A stretch of 64,000 nt of DNA from Marinobacter denitrificans (GTDB lineage Bacteria; Pseudomonadota; Gammaproteobacteria; Pseudomonadales; Oleiphilaceae). Below are positions 54,953 through 63,798 of the stretch, piece after piece (positions within the stretch are counted from its first letter, which is position 1; the number at the start of each line of letters is the position of its first letter). The position numbers and the translations under genes were made by a program. The notes beneath the pieces are model-generated. The model was not told the DNA's origin and ran no database searches. It saw only the letters and a program-made list of their open reading frames with translations. The stretch spans positions 744,001-808,000 of the forward strand of contig NZ_VMHN01000002.1 of assembly GCF_008795955.1 (NCBI RefSeq), written 5' to 3'.

Positions 54953-55657
54953 ATGCGCATCACCATTTTCGTTACCGCACTGCTAATGTCTACCATGACA
55001 GGCACTGCCATGGGGGCTGACACGACCGCGGACCAGATAACAATGGCTGCGGAGAGGTTCCTCGGTGCGTTTGCCAAAGAACAGGCAGGTGAGGGTTTTG
55101 ACGTTGAATATGACAGCGGCAGCCTCGACGCCCGCCTGTCCCTGGCCACCTGCGACAACTCGATAGAGGTGTCTTTCAGTGGTGACCCCTGGAAGACCAC
55201 CCAGCCCTCACTACTGGTTTCCTGCGAAGGTTCGCGGCCCTGGCGTATGTTCCTGCCGGTCTCAGTTAGCATTACCGGTGATGCCATAGTTGCGGCCCGC
55301 CCTCTCGGCAGGGGGGAACGCCTGACACAGAGCGCGCTACGCACCGACACAGTCGTGGTGAACGCCATCAGGAGAGGTGCCATCACCAGCGAGGATCAAC
55401 TGGTCGGGATGGAAATGCGGCGCGGAGTCAACACCGGAACCGTATTCACCCCGGATCTGCTGCTGGCCCCGGCGGCAATCGAACGGGGAGATCATGTTAT
55501 TATCAGCGCACGCAGCGGAAACTTTTCGGTAAACTCCCGTGGAAAAGCTCTGGCCAGTGGCGCAATCGGCGAACAGGTTCTGGTGGAGAATTTGTCGTCA
55601 TCCCGCACAGTCCGCGCCCGTGTCACAGCACCGGGCCGCGTGGAGATTCCCATGTAG
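54953..55657 (+). CDS. flgA: Flagellar basal body P-ring assembly protein FlgA
   Basis: A 234-residue periplasmic chaperone with a signal peptide (ending about residue 21, before ADTTADQ), an N-terminal FlgA domain and a C-terminal SAF/antifreeze-like domain (RPLGRGERLTQSALRTD, AGDHVI-like segment). It helps build the P ring. Confidence 0.92.
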   Translation: MRITIFVTALLMSTMTGTAMGADTTADQITMAAERFLGAFAKEQAGEGFDVEYDSGSLDARLSLATCDNSIEVSFSGDPWKTTQPSLLVSCEGSRPWRMFLPVSVSITGDAIVAARPLGRGERLTQSALRTDTVVVNAIRRGAITSEDQLVGMEMRRGVNTGTVFTPDLLLAPAAIERGDHVIISARSGNFSVNSRGKALASGAIGEQVLVENLSSSRTVRARVTAPGRVEIPM

Positions 55658-55753
55658 TGCCGTTGCCACGGCATTTTCTGGCCACGGCCGGCAGGTTTTT
55701 GCCGCCGACAAATCAGATGACAGACTTGTAATCTCTACCGTGTAAAAATTTGC

Positions 55754-55780
55754 TAAAGAAATGTAAAGGCATGCCGATAG
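55754..55780 (+). promoter_or_regulatory. Sigma-28 (FliA) promoter for flgM
   Basis: TAAAGAAA (55754-55761), 11 bases, GCCGATAG (55773-55780). This matches the flagellar sigma-28 consensus TAAAGTTT-N11-GCCGATAA in position and spacing, 59 bases ahead of flgM. It gives FlgM a late, FliA-driven transcript. Confidence 0.9.
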
Positions 55781-55838
55781 ACAGGTATGAAACTCGTGGA
55801 GCCGCCCAATGCGGCCGATCAGCTAAGCAGGTAACGTT

Positions 55839-56165
55839 ATGTCAGTTGACTTTAATGGAATAGGCCCAGGCCAGGTCAACACCCAGAAAACCACGGCCGA
55901 CAAGTCCTCCGGTGCCCAGACTCCGCAGCCTTCTGCAGGAGAGCAGGCGAAAACTCAGGCGCAGAGTGCCCGGGGAGAGAATGTTAATCTTAGCAGCCAG
56001 GCAAAAGACCTGAAGCAGCTTGAGCAGAAACTCGGCAATTTCCCGGAAATGGACGATGATCGCATCGAACAGATCCGGTCTGCGCTGGAAAATGGCTCTT
56101 ACAAGATTGATGCGGAGAAACTGGCCCAGAAAATGCTTGAGATGGATGAAAGCATTTTCGGGTGA
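55839..56165 (+). CDS. flgM: Anti-sigma-28 factor FlgM
   Basis: A 108-residue acidic, mostly unstructured N-terminus followed by the C-terminal FliA-binding helices (MDDDRIEQIRSALENGSYKIDAEKLAQKMLE). It holds FliA back until the hook is complete and is then exported. Directly downstream of a sigma-28 promoter and seven bases ahead of flgN. Confidence 0.95.
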   Translation: MSVDFNGIGPGQVNTQKTTADKSSGAQTPQPSAGEQAKTQAQSARGENVNLSSQAKDLKQLEQKLGNFPEMDDDRIEQIRSALENGSYKIDAEKLAQKMLEMDESIFG

Positions 56166-56172
56166 GTAAATC

Positions 56173-56643
56173 ATGGCCGCAATTGATGAACTGAAAACAC
56201 TTCTTGCCGAGGATATCCGTCAGCTGGAAACACTGGCGGGCGTTCTCAACCAGGAAAAAGCCTGCCTGTCTGGCTCGGACATCCGCCAGCTTGAATCACT
56301 GACCGGTGAAAAGAACCGATTGCTGGAACAGATCCGTGAAAGCGCGAAACGGAAAATCCGCCTGTTGGTTGCCATGGGGTTTCGCCCGGAAAGCGGTGAA
56401 CCTTCGCGGTTCATTCGTAGCGCCGGGCTACCGGACCTGCTCAAACTCTGGGAAGACGCTGACAGGCGCCTGCGAAGCTGCCAGGAAATGAACCACACCA
56501 ATGGCCGGGTTATCAGCCACCTCCAGAAACGCCTTTCCCGCCTGACGGACATTTTCCGTGGTGTTGCAGGGCATCAGAAGCTTTACGGAGCACAGGGAGA
56601 ACAGAAAGCGGTTTCCCATAGCACCATTCTTGCCAGCGCCTGA
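56173..56643 (+). CDS. flgN: Flagellar export chaperone FlgN
   Basis: A 156-residue, all-helical coiled-coil protein with the FlgN front (a helical LLAEDIRQLETLAGVLNQEKACL) and R-rich end. It chaperones the hook-associated proteins FlgK and FlgL. The sequence family is loosely conserved, so identity rests mainly on its place right after flgM. Confidence 0.88.
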   Translation: MAAIDELKTLLAEDIRQLETLAGVLNQEKACLSGSDIRQLESLTGEKNRLLEQIRESAKRKIRLLVAMGFRPESGEPSRFIRSAGLPDLLKLWEDADRRLRSCQEMNHTNGRVISHLQKRLSRLTDIFRGVAGHQKLYGAQGEQKAVSHSTILASA

Positions 56644-56656
56644 CTCTGAACGCTGA

Positions 56657-56685
56657 TGTACACCCGCCGCCTCAGCGGGTGTACA
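56657..56685. terminator. 11-bp inverted repeat between flgN and the convergent gene
   Basis: TGTACACCCGC (56657-56667) pairs perfectly with GCGGGTGTACA (56675-56685) across a 7-base loop. It includes the last codons of the minus-strand gene. No T-run is present, so it may be a weak bidirectional terminator or an mRNA-end stabiliser. Confidence 0.45.
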
Positions 56686-57418
56686 CCGTCATCTGCGAAT
56701 CGGGGTGAAAACGGATGTTGTCGATTGCAATGTTACCCATGGATGGCCCCTGCGTGCCGCTGACCCGGATATTGTCCATGCGAATCTGTTCTATCCGCTC
56801 TGGAAATGCCATCTGCAGGCCGCCGTTCGCCAGTAGCTTATAGCGCGGTTCGTTATCGCGATAGTGCACACCGGTGATGGTCAGATCTGAATCCAGAAAA
56901 TTCAGTATCGGCACAAAAATATTGGCCGTCAGTTTCAGCCCTTCAATCACATCGGGCTCGACCTCTCCGGCACCGCCCTCACTGTTACCCACCCCGGCCA
57001 TTGCTGACACGCTGGCAACCCGGTCCAGCAATGCCTGATCCCCCTGCCCCGAAACACCCGCCAGAGCTGCATCAGTCATCGGCACGAATCCGGACTGCTC
57101 ATACAACTGACCGGCGTCAGCAGATGCCCGGGAGTCACCTGTAGTATTACCTGCGGCAAAGCTTACCAGCGGCTGGAATGGCAGAACGGCCATGGTGACC
57201 AGCGCAGCCGCGTTGCGGTATCGGGACTGGTGCTTCAGAACACGGTGGAGCTCCCGCTCGCTAATCCAGCCTGACTGGACAAACACCTCACCCAATCGCT
57301 GGCCGGTTTCATGCTGCAGACGCAGACCTTCTTCCAGCTGACGCTCGGAAAGGTAGCCTCGGTTGATCAGCAACCGGCCAAGGCGGGATTTTTCTTCGAA
57401 ACCCTGACGGATTTTCAC
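56672..57418 (-). CDS. MshEN-like domain joined to a membrane/secreted domain
   Basis: A 248-residue protein. Residues about 11-66 form a small helical repeat domain (RLGRLLINRGYLSERQLEEG, then RLGEVFVQSGWISERELHRV) of the MshEN/GspE N-terminal type, which in ATPases such as MshE can bind cyclic di-GMP. A hydrophobic segment (about 69-88) follows, then an extracytoplasmic region with a MTDAALAGVSGQG motif common in surface proteins of this group, and a beta-rich end. No ATPase domain is attached. The start is GTG 57418 because GGGAGG stands six bases upstream; the frame also opens at GTG 57439, which would put that site inside the coding region. Placement in the flagellar cluster suggests a motility or biofilm role. 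Confidence 0.6.
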   Translation of the reverse strand: MKIRQGFEEKSRLGRLLINRGYLSERQLEEGLRLQHETGQRLGEVFVQSGWISERELHRVLKHQSRYRNAAALVTMAVLPFQPLVSFAAGNTTGDSRASADAGQLYEQSGFVPMTDAALAGVSGQGDQALLDRVASVSAMAGVGNSEGGAGEVEPDVIEGLKLTANIFVPILNFLDSDLTITGVHYRDNEPRYKLLANGGLQMAFPERIEQIRMDNIRVSGTQGPSMGNIAIDNIRFHPDSQMTVYTR

Positions 57419-57636
57419 GGTATGCCTCCCTGTATTCACTGTGACTGCCGTACTACCCGGCCCGGCCTGGACACATCAGCGCCGCTGACGTGGTAAAAGG
57501 TTACTTGATACTCATAAACTCCCTATGGATTCTGGCCGACCTGACCCCGGATATCTGTTAATATCCGCCCTCAGGCAGCAGTCATCAGAGTATGGCAGCA
57601 AACTACTCCGGAGCTAACAACGAGAGCCATTATAGA

Positions 57637-58254
57637 ATGCCAAATCCCGTTAAACCGTTTCGTTATGTGATGCAGATCCTTCTCTGTGTAACCCTGTCGT
57701 TGGGCATCTTCTCATCACTCTCGGCCCAGGAGCGCCAGAACGAATTACCGCAGGTGATTATTGAGACCAGTGAGGGCGTGATTGAAATAACATTGCGCCC
57801 GGACATTGCGCCGCAAACCGTGGATAATTTCCTCACCTACGTCGAGAACGGATTCTACGAGGGAACGATCTTCCACCGGGTTATTCCGGGCTTCATGATC
57901 CAGGGTGGCGGCTTTGACGAAAACCTCAGCCGCAAGGAGACCCGCGATCCGGTGCGCAACGAGGCCAAACCAACGGCCAAAAACCTGCGGGGCACCATTG
58001 CCATGGCCCGTACCAGTTCCCCCGATTCCGCTACCTCCCAGTTCTTCATCAACCTGACCGATAACAGCTTTCTTGATGCTGGTGTTCGCGGGCCGGGCTA
58101 TACCGTATTCGGCAAAGTCAGTGGTGGCATGGGGGTGGTAGACGCTATCGCGGGCAAGCCCACCGGCCGGTCTCGCGGCATGGCCGATGTACCGAAGGAG
58201 CCCATCGTCATCCGAAGTGTATCCCAGAGAAAGGGCGACAACGCCAAAGAGTAG
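57637..58254 (+). CDS. Periplasmic cyclophilin-type peptidyl-prolyl isomerase
   Basis: A 205-residue cyclophilin with a signal peptide (hydrophobic stretch followed by SLSAQE) and the full PPIase core: FHRVIPGFMIQGGG, QFFINL and the usual VFGKVSGGMGVVDAI. It turns prolyl bonds in exported proteins. The frame opens at ATG 57592, but ATG 57637 leaves a normal signal peptide; a third start at 57670 is possible. Confidence 0.9.
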   Translation: MPNPVKPFRYVMQILLCVTLSLGIFSSLSAQERQNELPQVIIETSEGVIEITLRPDIAPQTVDNFLTYVENGFYEGTIFHRVIPGFMIQGGGFDENLSRKETRDPVRNEAKPTAKNLRGTIAMARTSSPDSATSQFFINLTDNSFLDAGVRGPGYTVFGKVSGGMGVVDAIAGKPTGRSRGMADVPKEPIVIRSVSQRKGDNAKE

Positions 58255-58283
58255 CAGCCGAATAATCAGACGGTGCCAAGACA

Positions 58284-60197
58284 GTGACAACGGAGACCAG
58301 CCCCCCAGCTATTGAAACCGCTACCATCGAGTGGCGGGACGGTGTCCCCTGCTCCACTCGTTTTGACGATGTCTATTTCAGTCGCGATGACGGGCTGGAG
58401 GAAGCCCGCCATGTCTTCATTCGCCACAACCGGCTGGGCCAGAGGTTTTCCGCGACTCCGGCTGACAGCGCGTTCGTCATTGCCGAAACAGGGTTTGGCA
58501 CCGGCCTGAATTTTCTCGCTGCCTGGCAAACCTGGGAAGCGTCCAACCCTGGTGCCAATGCATGCCTTCATTTTGTGTCCGCCGAGCGTTACCCACTGGA
58601 TCGCACCGATCTTGCCCGGGCCCTGTCCTCGTGGCCGGAGCTCGAAGAGTATTCAGCCCAGCTGCTTGAACATTATCCGCCCCCCGTTCATGGCGCGCAT
58701 CGCCTGGTTCTGGCCGGGGGACGGGTCCGGCTTACGCTGTATTTCGGAGACGTACTGGATGCATGGCGCGAACTGGACTTCCAGGCGGATGCCTGGTTCC
58801 TGGATGGCTTTGCCCCGGCCAAGAACCCCGGCATGTGGAGCGATGCCGCGATCACGGCATTGAGAAACCATAGCCGACCTGGCACTACCATGGCCACCTT
58901 TACCGCTGTTGGCGAAGTCCGCAGATTGCTCGCGAACACCGGATTTGCCATGCGTAAAACCCCCGGGTTCGGTCATAAACTCGAGATGCTGAGCGGAGAG
59001 CTTCCTCTGGCACCGGAGGCGGACGGAACTGACAACAACACGGCGTCCCGCTCCATTGCCATTATCGGCGCTGGCGTTGCCGGCAGCCTGTTAGCTCGCA
59101 ACTTGGCGGATCGTGGGTTGGAAGTAACGCTGATCGACAAGGCGGCAGATGCTGGCACTGCCGCATCCGGCAACTATCAGGGCGCCCTGTATGTGAAACT
59201 CGGCGTGGAGTTCAATGACCAGGCGAAGCTTGGTCTCAGCTCACTGCTTTTCAGTCAGCGCTATTACGCTCAATCTGGCGGCGACTACTGGCACCCAACC
59301 GGCCTGATCCAACTGGCCTATAGTGATGTGGAAGCGGATCGACAGGCGCGGTTCGCCGCCCGTAATGATTATCCGCCGTCCGTTCTCCGCGCCGTAGACG
59401 CCACAGAAGCCTCCCGGCTAGCCGGCATCCCGCTTCAAAGGGGTGGCTTCTGGTTCCCCCGCAGTGGCTGGCTGGAGCCCGGCTTGCTTTGCCGCTCACT
59501 GGTGAACCACCCGCGGATACATCGCTGCTTCGGCTTCGATGTTCACCGGCTGACCCCCTGTAATGGCAAGTGGCACATCGCCGGCAATGGCGAGCAGGAT
59601 GTGATTGCAGACCGGGTGGTCATCTGTGGCGGCCACCTCAGCCCGAACCTGATACCGCTGCGCAACAAATTCCGCTTCCGGACCATTCGCGGCCAGGTTT
59701 CCCATATACCGGCATCCTCACTTAACAACCCGTCCGTTGTTCTTTGCGGGCCGGGTTATATCAATCCGGCGCACAAGGGAATCGCGCTGACAGGCGCAAG
59801 TTTCGATCTTCACGATCACTCACCGGCGCTTTCTGCTGAAAGCCACCGTGAGAACCTCTCAATGCTGACCTCCATGGTCCCCACTGCGCTCAAAGGTGCG
59901 GTAGAGAAGATCGACCCAGCCCTGCTTGAGGGCAAAGTGGGGTTTCGATGTACAACCCATGATTACCAGCCAGTTGCTGGCCCTCTGACGGATCAGGCAG
60001 GCCGCATTCTTGAGGGCATCGATCTGTTTACCGGGTTGGGCAGCAAGGGGCTGACCTATGCCCCCTTGCTGGCAGAGTACCTGGCCGACCGCATCACCAA
60101 CCAGCCACGATGCCTGCCGGCCTCCCTTGCCAGACGCGTGGCAACCCAGCGCTGCCACCAGCCGGAAGTAGTGCAATCGGAAACTATTGGCGCCTGA
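58284..60197 (+). CDS. mnmC: Bifunctional tRNA wobble-uridine modification enzyme MnmC
   Basis: A 637-residue fusion. The N-terminal methyltransferase (about 1-240) has the GFGTGLNFLA motif and the DGFAP segment, and the C-terminal FAD oxidase (about 255-637) has the Rossmann motif IAIIGAGVAGSLLARNL. It finishes mnm5s2U at tRNA position 34. The start is GTG at 58284, 30 bases after the cyclophilin stop. Confidence 0.95.
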   Translation: MTTETSPPAIETATIEWRDGVPCSTRFDDVYFSRDDGLEEARHVFIRHNRLGQRFSATPADSAFVIAETGFGTGLNFLAAWQTWEASNPGANACLHFVSAERYPLDRTDLARALSSWPELEEYSAQLLEHYPPPVHGAHRLVLAGGRVRLTLYFGDVLDAWRELDFQADAWFLDGFAPAKNPGMWSDAAITALRNHSRPGTTMATFTAVGEVRRLLANTGFAMRKTPGFGHKLEMLSGELPLAPEADGTDNNTASRSIAIIGAGVAGSLLARNLADRGLEVTLIDKAADAGTAASGNYQGALYVKLGVEFNDQAKLGLSSLLFSQRYYAQSGGDYWHPTGLIQLAYSDVEADRQARFAARNDYPPSVLRAVDATEASRLAGIPLQRGGFWFPRSGWLEPGLLCRSLVNHPRIHRCFGFDVHRLTPCNGKWHIAGNGEQDVIADRVVICGGHLSPNLIPLRNKFRFRTIRGQVSHIPASSLNNPSVVLCGPGYINPAHKGIALTGASFDLHDHSPALSAESHRENLSMLTSMVPTALKGAVEKIDPALLEGKVGFRCTTHDYQPVAGPLTDQAGRILEGIDLFTGLGSKGLTYAPLLAEYLADRITNQPRCLPASLARRVATQRCHQPEVVQSETIGA

Positions 60198-60257
60198 AGG
60201 AATCCAATATCCGGCCGATAACCTGACAAGGCCCTGTTATTACCGGAGCAAACCACT

Positions 60258-60890
60258 ATGTCCATTCATGTCAGTGAACCCGGCCGCCCGGTCGGTACAC
60301 GCCTTCCCGAGGTGTTTCGGGGCCGCCGTGTGGGTGACGTCACAGAACTGACAGAACCCCATAAAATCGACGTCAGCCACAGCGATACCACCGATGCCGA
60401 GTTTCAACTGGCCGCCAGGTCCGGTCGTCACCGGGCGCTTGAGGAATATGGGGCTACTGCGGCCGGGGAACCCAAGGAGCGGCGAGCCTATCTGCCGGTT
60501 TCCCAGATTTGCACGCCGGCGCTGTTTGCCTTGCCAGCCAATGCCTCGGTAGCCGAGGCGCTGGATACCATGGAAGAGAACGGTATACACCACATTGTGA
60601 TTACCGCCGAGGACAATGTCGCGGGGCTTGTGGACCTGAGATGGTTACTTTCCTGGTTGCACCAGGCCGGCGCCAACTCCCTGGAGTCCGGTTTTGTGAA
60701 TATCGAGTTACCGGCATTTTTGACGGCCTCGCCGGAAACCGATGCGCATCAGTTGGCAAGGCTGATGCTGGTCCACCAGCTCAATGCCGCACTGGTTATC
60801 GACGAAAATGGCCATCCCAGCGGGATAGTAACCAGCACGGATTACCTCCGGCTTTATGCCAGCGCCAGCAGCCATGAAGGCAGCGTATAG
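60258..60890 (+). CDS. CBS-domain pair protein
   Basis: A 210-residue protein with a charged N-terminus and two CBS domains (about 70-130 and 140-205; ALDTMEENGIHHIVITAEDNVAGLV and QLNAALVIDENGHPSGIVTSTDYLR). CBS pairs bind adenine nucleotides and act as sensors. No catalytic domain is attached, so its target is unknown. Resembles CBS proteins found beside flagellar and mnmC-type loci in pseudomonads. Confidence 0.8.
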   Translation: MSIHVSEPGRPVGTRLPEVFRGRRVGDVTELTEPHKIDVSHSDTTDAEFQLAARSGRHRALEEYGATAAGEPKERRAYLPVSQICTPALFALPANASVAEALDTMEENGIHHIVITAEDNVAGLVDLRWLLSWLHQAGANSLESGFVNIELPAFLTASPETDAHQLARLMLVHQLNAALVIDENGHPSGIVTSTDYLRLYASASSHEGSV

Positions 60891-60905
60891 CCCTGCAACC
60901 CTGTG

Positions 60906-63653
60906 TCAGTGCAGCGAGCGCCCCTCTCCGGTATACAGTCGTACTTCCCAGCGGTCTGACGTGGCACCGGAGACCTTGACCAGCGCAACAATTTCATCGT
61001 TCCGGTAGTTTGCAAGACGGACTATTTCCGCGTCTTCCGCCCCGACGGAGAACTGCTTTCGCCACTCACGGCTGGCCTCCGTTTCATCGTCGCTCTCATC
61101 GCTGTCATTGCTTTCTTCATTGAGCGAGATCCTTGCAAGGATTGGCTGACCCAGGTTGTTGTCCTCACTGGCAGAGAAGTTGCCGTTAGTGCTTCCGCCG
61201 ACCAGAATGTCGCCATCGTAGGTAACTACCGCGTTTAGCGTTTCCCTCGAAGCGTCATCCAGATCGTTGAAAGTAAAGCCACGGGTAACATCCCCGACCA
61301 CCGTGTAGGACAGTAGAAATCCTGCCTGACTGTTAAGCTGGTCGCGTTCAAGTGAACGGTCACCATCTTCCGAGTCCACCCGGTAGTCACCGTCACTGTT
61401 GCCCAGCAGCCACACGTTATTGGTGCCGTAGATTCCGTCGGAAAGTGTTTCGTTGCCTGTAGTGCCACGCTGATTCACCGTGATAGTGCTGTCTGCGCTG
61501 CTGGCAATATAAAATAAAACATCCTTGCCGCCATTAGTCGGTTCGCCCCTGACTTGTCCCGCTGTGCTTCCTATCAGCAGCGGACTACTCGTTTCCCCAC
61601 TACCGCCAACCACGGACTCAAGGCCAGACGAGCCCACCTGCCTGGTCCAGGCCAGTTCCGGCGTCAATGAGTCGCCATCCTTCTTCGTATCAATACGCTG
61701 AAGGAAGCTATCCACCCCTCCCGCGGAGGTCTCGCCAGGCCACTGGCCGCTGGTTTCGCCGGCATTGACCACAAAGCCGCTGTCCGGGTCGATCCCTGTC
61801 CAGCGCGGAACATCATCACCAGCGGTTCCGTTAACGGTTTGCCAAACCTGCACATAACTGTCCGGATCCTGTGCCGTATCGAAGAAATACAGGAGGGTGT
61901 GAACATCGATACCATTACCGCCGGGATCACCTTCAGCTGTCTGGTCACTGCCGAACGATACCGCGAACTCATAGCGAGTGACATCCTCGCCCCCTTCTTC
62001 CACCTCGCGTTCCGCGAAGCCAATCACCGGCGGGGCTTCCACCGAGACCGAGGCAAGGGACAGCTGTTGTTCCGTCATATCACCCTTCTGGCTGTAGATC
62101 CGGATCCAGGGCCGGTTACTGTCGTCGGCACGGTAACCGGTCACGAAAAGCCGACCGTTGTGTCCGAGTGCCGTGTCGGTGGGAACAAAACCACTCTCCG
62201 TACCAACAGCAACCGGCGAGGTGAGCTCATTGATATTGACCCGCAACGGGTCTGCGTCAGCAGCCGCCGCAAAGTTTTCCCGCCCTGCCTGGTAGCGCTC
62301 ATTGAGGCCAAGCAGTATGAATCGGTCATTCTCGAGCTGGCCATTGGTGTAGGAGCCCGGGACCCTGATACGGAAGCCGACTTCTTCGATGCCCTCTCTG
62401 AACTTCAGAATGTCTCCGTCATCCCACTCGCCCTCAGTGTTACGAACCTGAACAAAGAAGTCTTCCCCCTGCACTGCTTCCGAGTCATCGTCCTCGCCCA
62501 GTTTTACACTGTAGGTACCAACGCGTTCGCCACTGAGCAGCGCGCGATATTCACGAATCGTCCCGACGTTAATAGCATCGCGGGTACCACGGGCCACGGT
62601 TTCAATACGCACAGACGGCTCATTGTCTTTGATGCGTAGCAGCTCTCTGACGCCGGAGTTGGAACTCCCCAGCCCGGCCAGTCCGGAACGCACTTCAGTC
62701 AGCCTGATGTTGAGGGTTTCAAGGGGCTCGGCTTCCCTGTCTTCAATCACTTCCAGCCGTATGTAGCACTCGGTGATGCCCGGTTCGAGGGTAATCACGC
62801 CCCTGGAGAGAAACCCTTCCTCCCCGGGCTGGTACTCAAGGTACGAAGGCACAGGCAGTGATGCTTCACTTCCACTACCAAGGCCGACAATATCCTTGCC
62901 GATAATGGCTTCGTTATCATTCGCCGCCCCATTCTCGCAGCGTTGGTGAGGCGCCTCGAAGCCGTCGTCGCAACGCTGGGGGTTGAAGCTGCTATCCAGC
63001 TCGAAAGCCACCGCCACGCGAGTAACCGAGGGTTGATCCAGCAGAACACGCACCAGTACCGGATAGGTATCCCTGGTTCGCGTTTCCGTTCCGGTTACCG
63101 AGCCATCGTCGCCGTAGGTATCCGCCTCATAGGTATGGCGGCCGATCTCATCCAGTTCCGGCGCTTCGCAGCGGTTATCCCTTTCCTCGGGAACTTCCGT
63201 TGCCTCACCTTCGGTAAAATCTTCCATCGCCAGGCTGAGCACATTTTCCTGAACTTCTAATTCAAACGACTGTGACCCCGAGGCACTGCCGTCGTTGGCA
63301 ACAAGATTGATATTCTCGGTAGTTCCAAGGTCGTCCCGGCCACGACTTCCACCCGTCAGCCCCGGCACCCCCCGCATGATCACCCCTTGCCGGGCCTTGT
63401 TGCTGGTATCTTCCAGGGCAAGCCAGGAGGGCGCATTGGTCAGGGAATAGTCGAGGATGTCGTCGCTGTCGAAGGCGCCAAAATTGTAGGCATACTCCAC
63501 ACCCAGGTACGCGTCTACTGGCGGTACACCAAGAATGACCGGGTCGTCCGCATCCTGTTCGGTTTTACAACCGGCGATGGCAACAAGAAACAGTGACAGC
63601 AGGCCCAGGCAGACAGCCCGGAGGGAAAAGCGGGGTAACGAATCGGCGCGCAT
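60906..63653 (-). CDS. Large Calx-beta-like surface lipoprotein
   Basis: A 915-residue exported lipoprotein. The signal ends in a lipobox VAIAGC (Cys29). The mature protein is acidic and beta-rich, with a cadherin-like opening (residues about 40-130, DPVILGVPPVDAYLG), Calx-beta-type repeats (about 200-340 and 350-480; GVITLEPGITECYIRLEVIEDREAEPLETLNIRLTEV is shortened here to its key E-x-x-E-x-L pattern) and a C-terminal region (about 500-915) resembling a beta-propeller with recurring GxT/D strands. It probably faces the outside or periplasm and binds calcium. It is transcribed alone, converging on the CBS gene. Confidence 0.65.
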   Translation of the reverse strand: MRADSLPRFSLRAVCLGLLSLFLVAIAGCKTEQDADDPVILGVPPVDAYLGVEYAYNFGAFDSDDILDYSLTNAPSWLALEDTSNKARQGVIMRGVPGLTGGSRGRDDLGTTENINLVANDGSASGSQSFELEVQENVLSLAMEDFTEGEATEVPEERDNRCEAPELDEIGRHTYEADTYGDDGSVTGTETRTRDTYPVLVRVLLDQPSVTRVAVAFELDSSFNPQRCDDGFEAPHQRCENGAANDNEAIIGKDIVGLGSGSEASLPVPSYLEYQPGEEGFLSRGVITLEPGITECYIRLEVIEDREAEPLETLNIRLTEVRSGLAGLGSSNSGVRELLRIKDNEPSVRIETVARGTRDAINVGTIREYRALLSGERVGTYSVKLGEDDDSEAVQGEDFFVQVRNTEGEWDDGDILKFREGIEEVGFRIRVPGSYTNGQLENDRFILLGLNERYQAGRENFAAAADADPLRVNINELTSPVAVGTESGFVPTDTALGHNGRLFVTGYRADDSNRPWIRIYSQKGDMTEQQLSLASVSVEAPPVIGFAEREVEEGGEDVTRYEFAVSFGSDQTAEGDPGGNGIDVHTLLYFFDTAQDPDSYVQVWQTVNGTAGDDVPRWTGIDPDSGFVVNAGETSGQWPGETSAGGVDSFLQRIDTKKDGDSLTPELAWTRQVGSSGLESVVGGSGETSSPLLIGSTAGQVRGEPTNGGKDVLFYIASSADSTITVNQRGTTGNETLSDGIYGTNNVWLLGNSDGDYRVDSEDGDRSLERDQLNSQAGFLLSYTVVGDVTRGFTFNDLDDASRETLNAVVTYDGDILVGGSTNGNFSASEDNNLGQPILARISLNEESNDSDESDDETEASREWRKQFSVGAEDAEIVRLANYRNDEIVALVKVSGATSDRWEVRLYTGEGRSLH

Positions 63654-63798
63654 GGAAAAGTCCGTTTCAGAGCATTGTTTTTATGGGTGCTTTACACACC
63701 GTTACAGAACAATCTCATGGTAATCAATTTCCCGGAGGCGGGATCTGCGCGAGTTCTCAGATTCGGATCACGGTGTGATCATAGCGGGCGCCGCGGTT

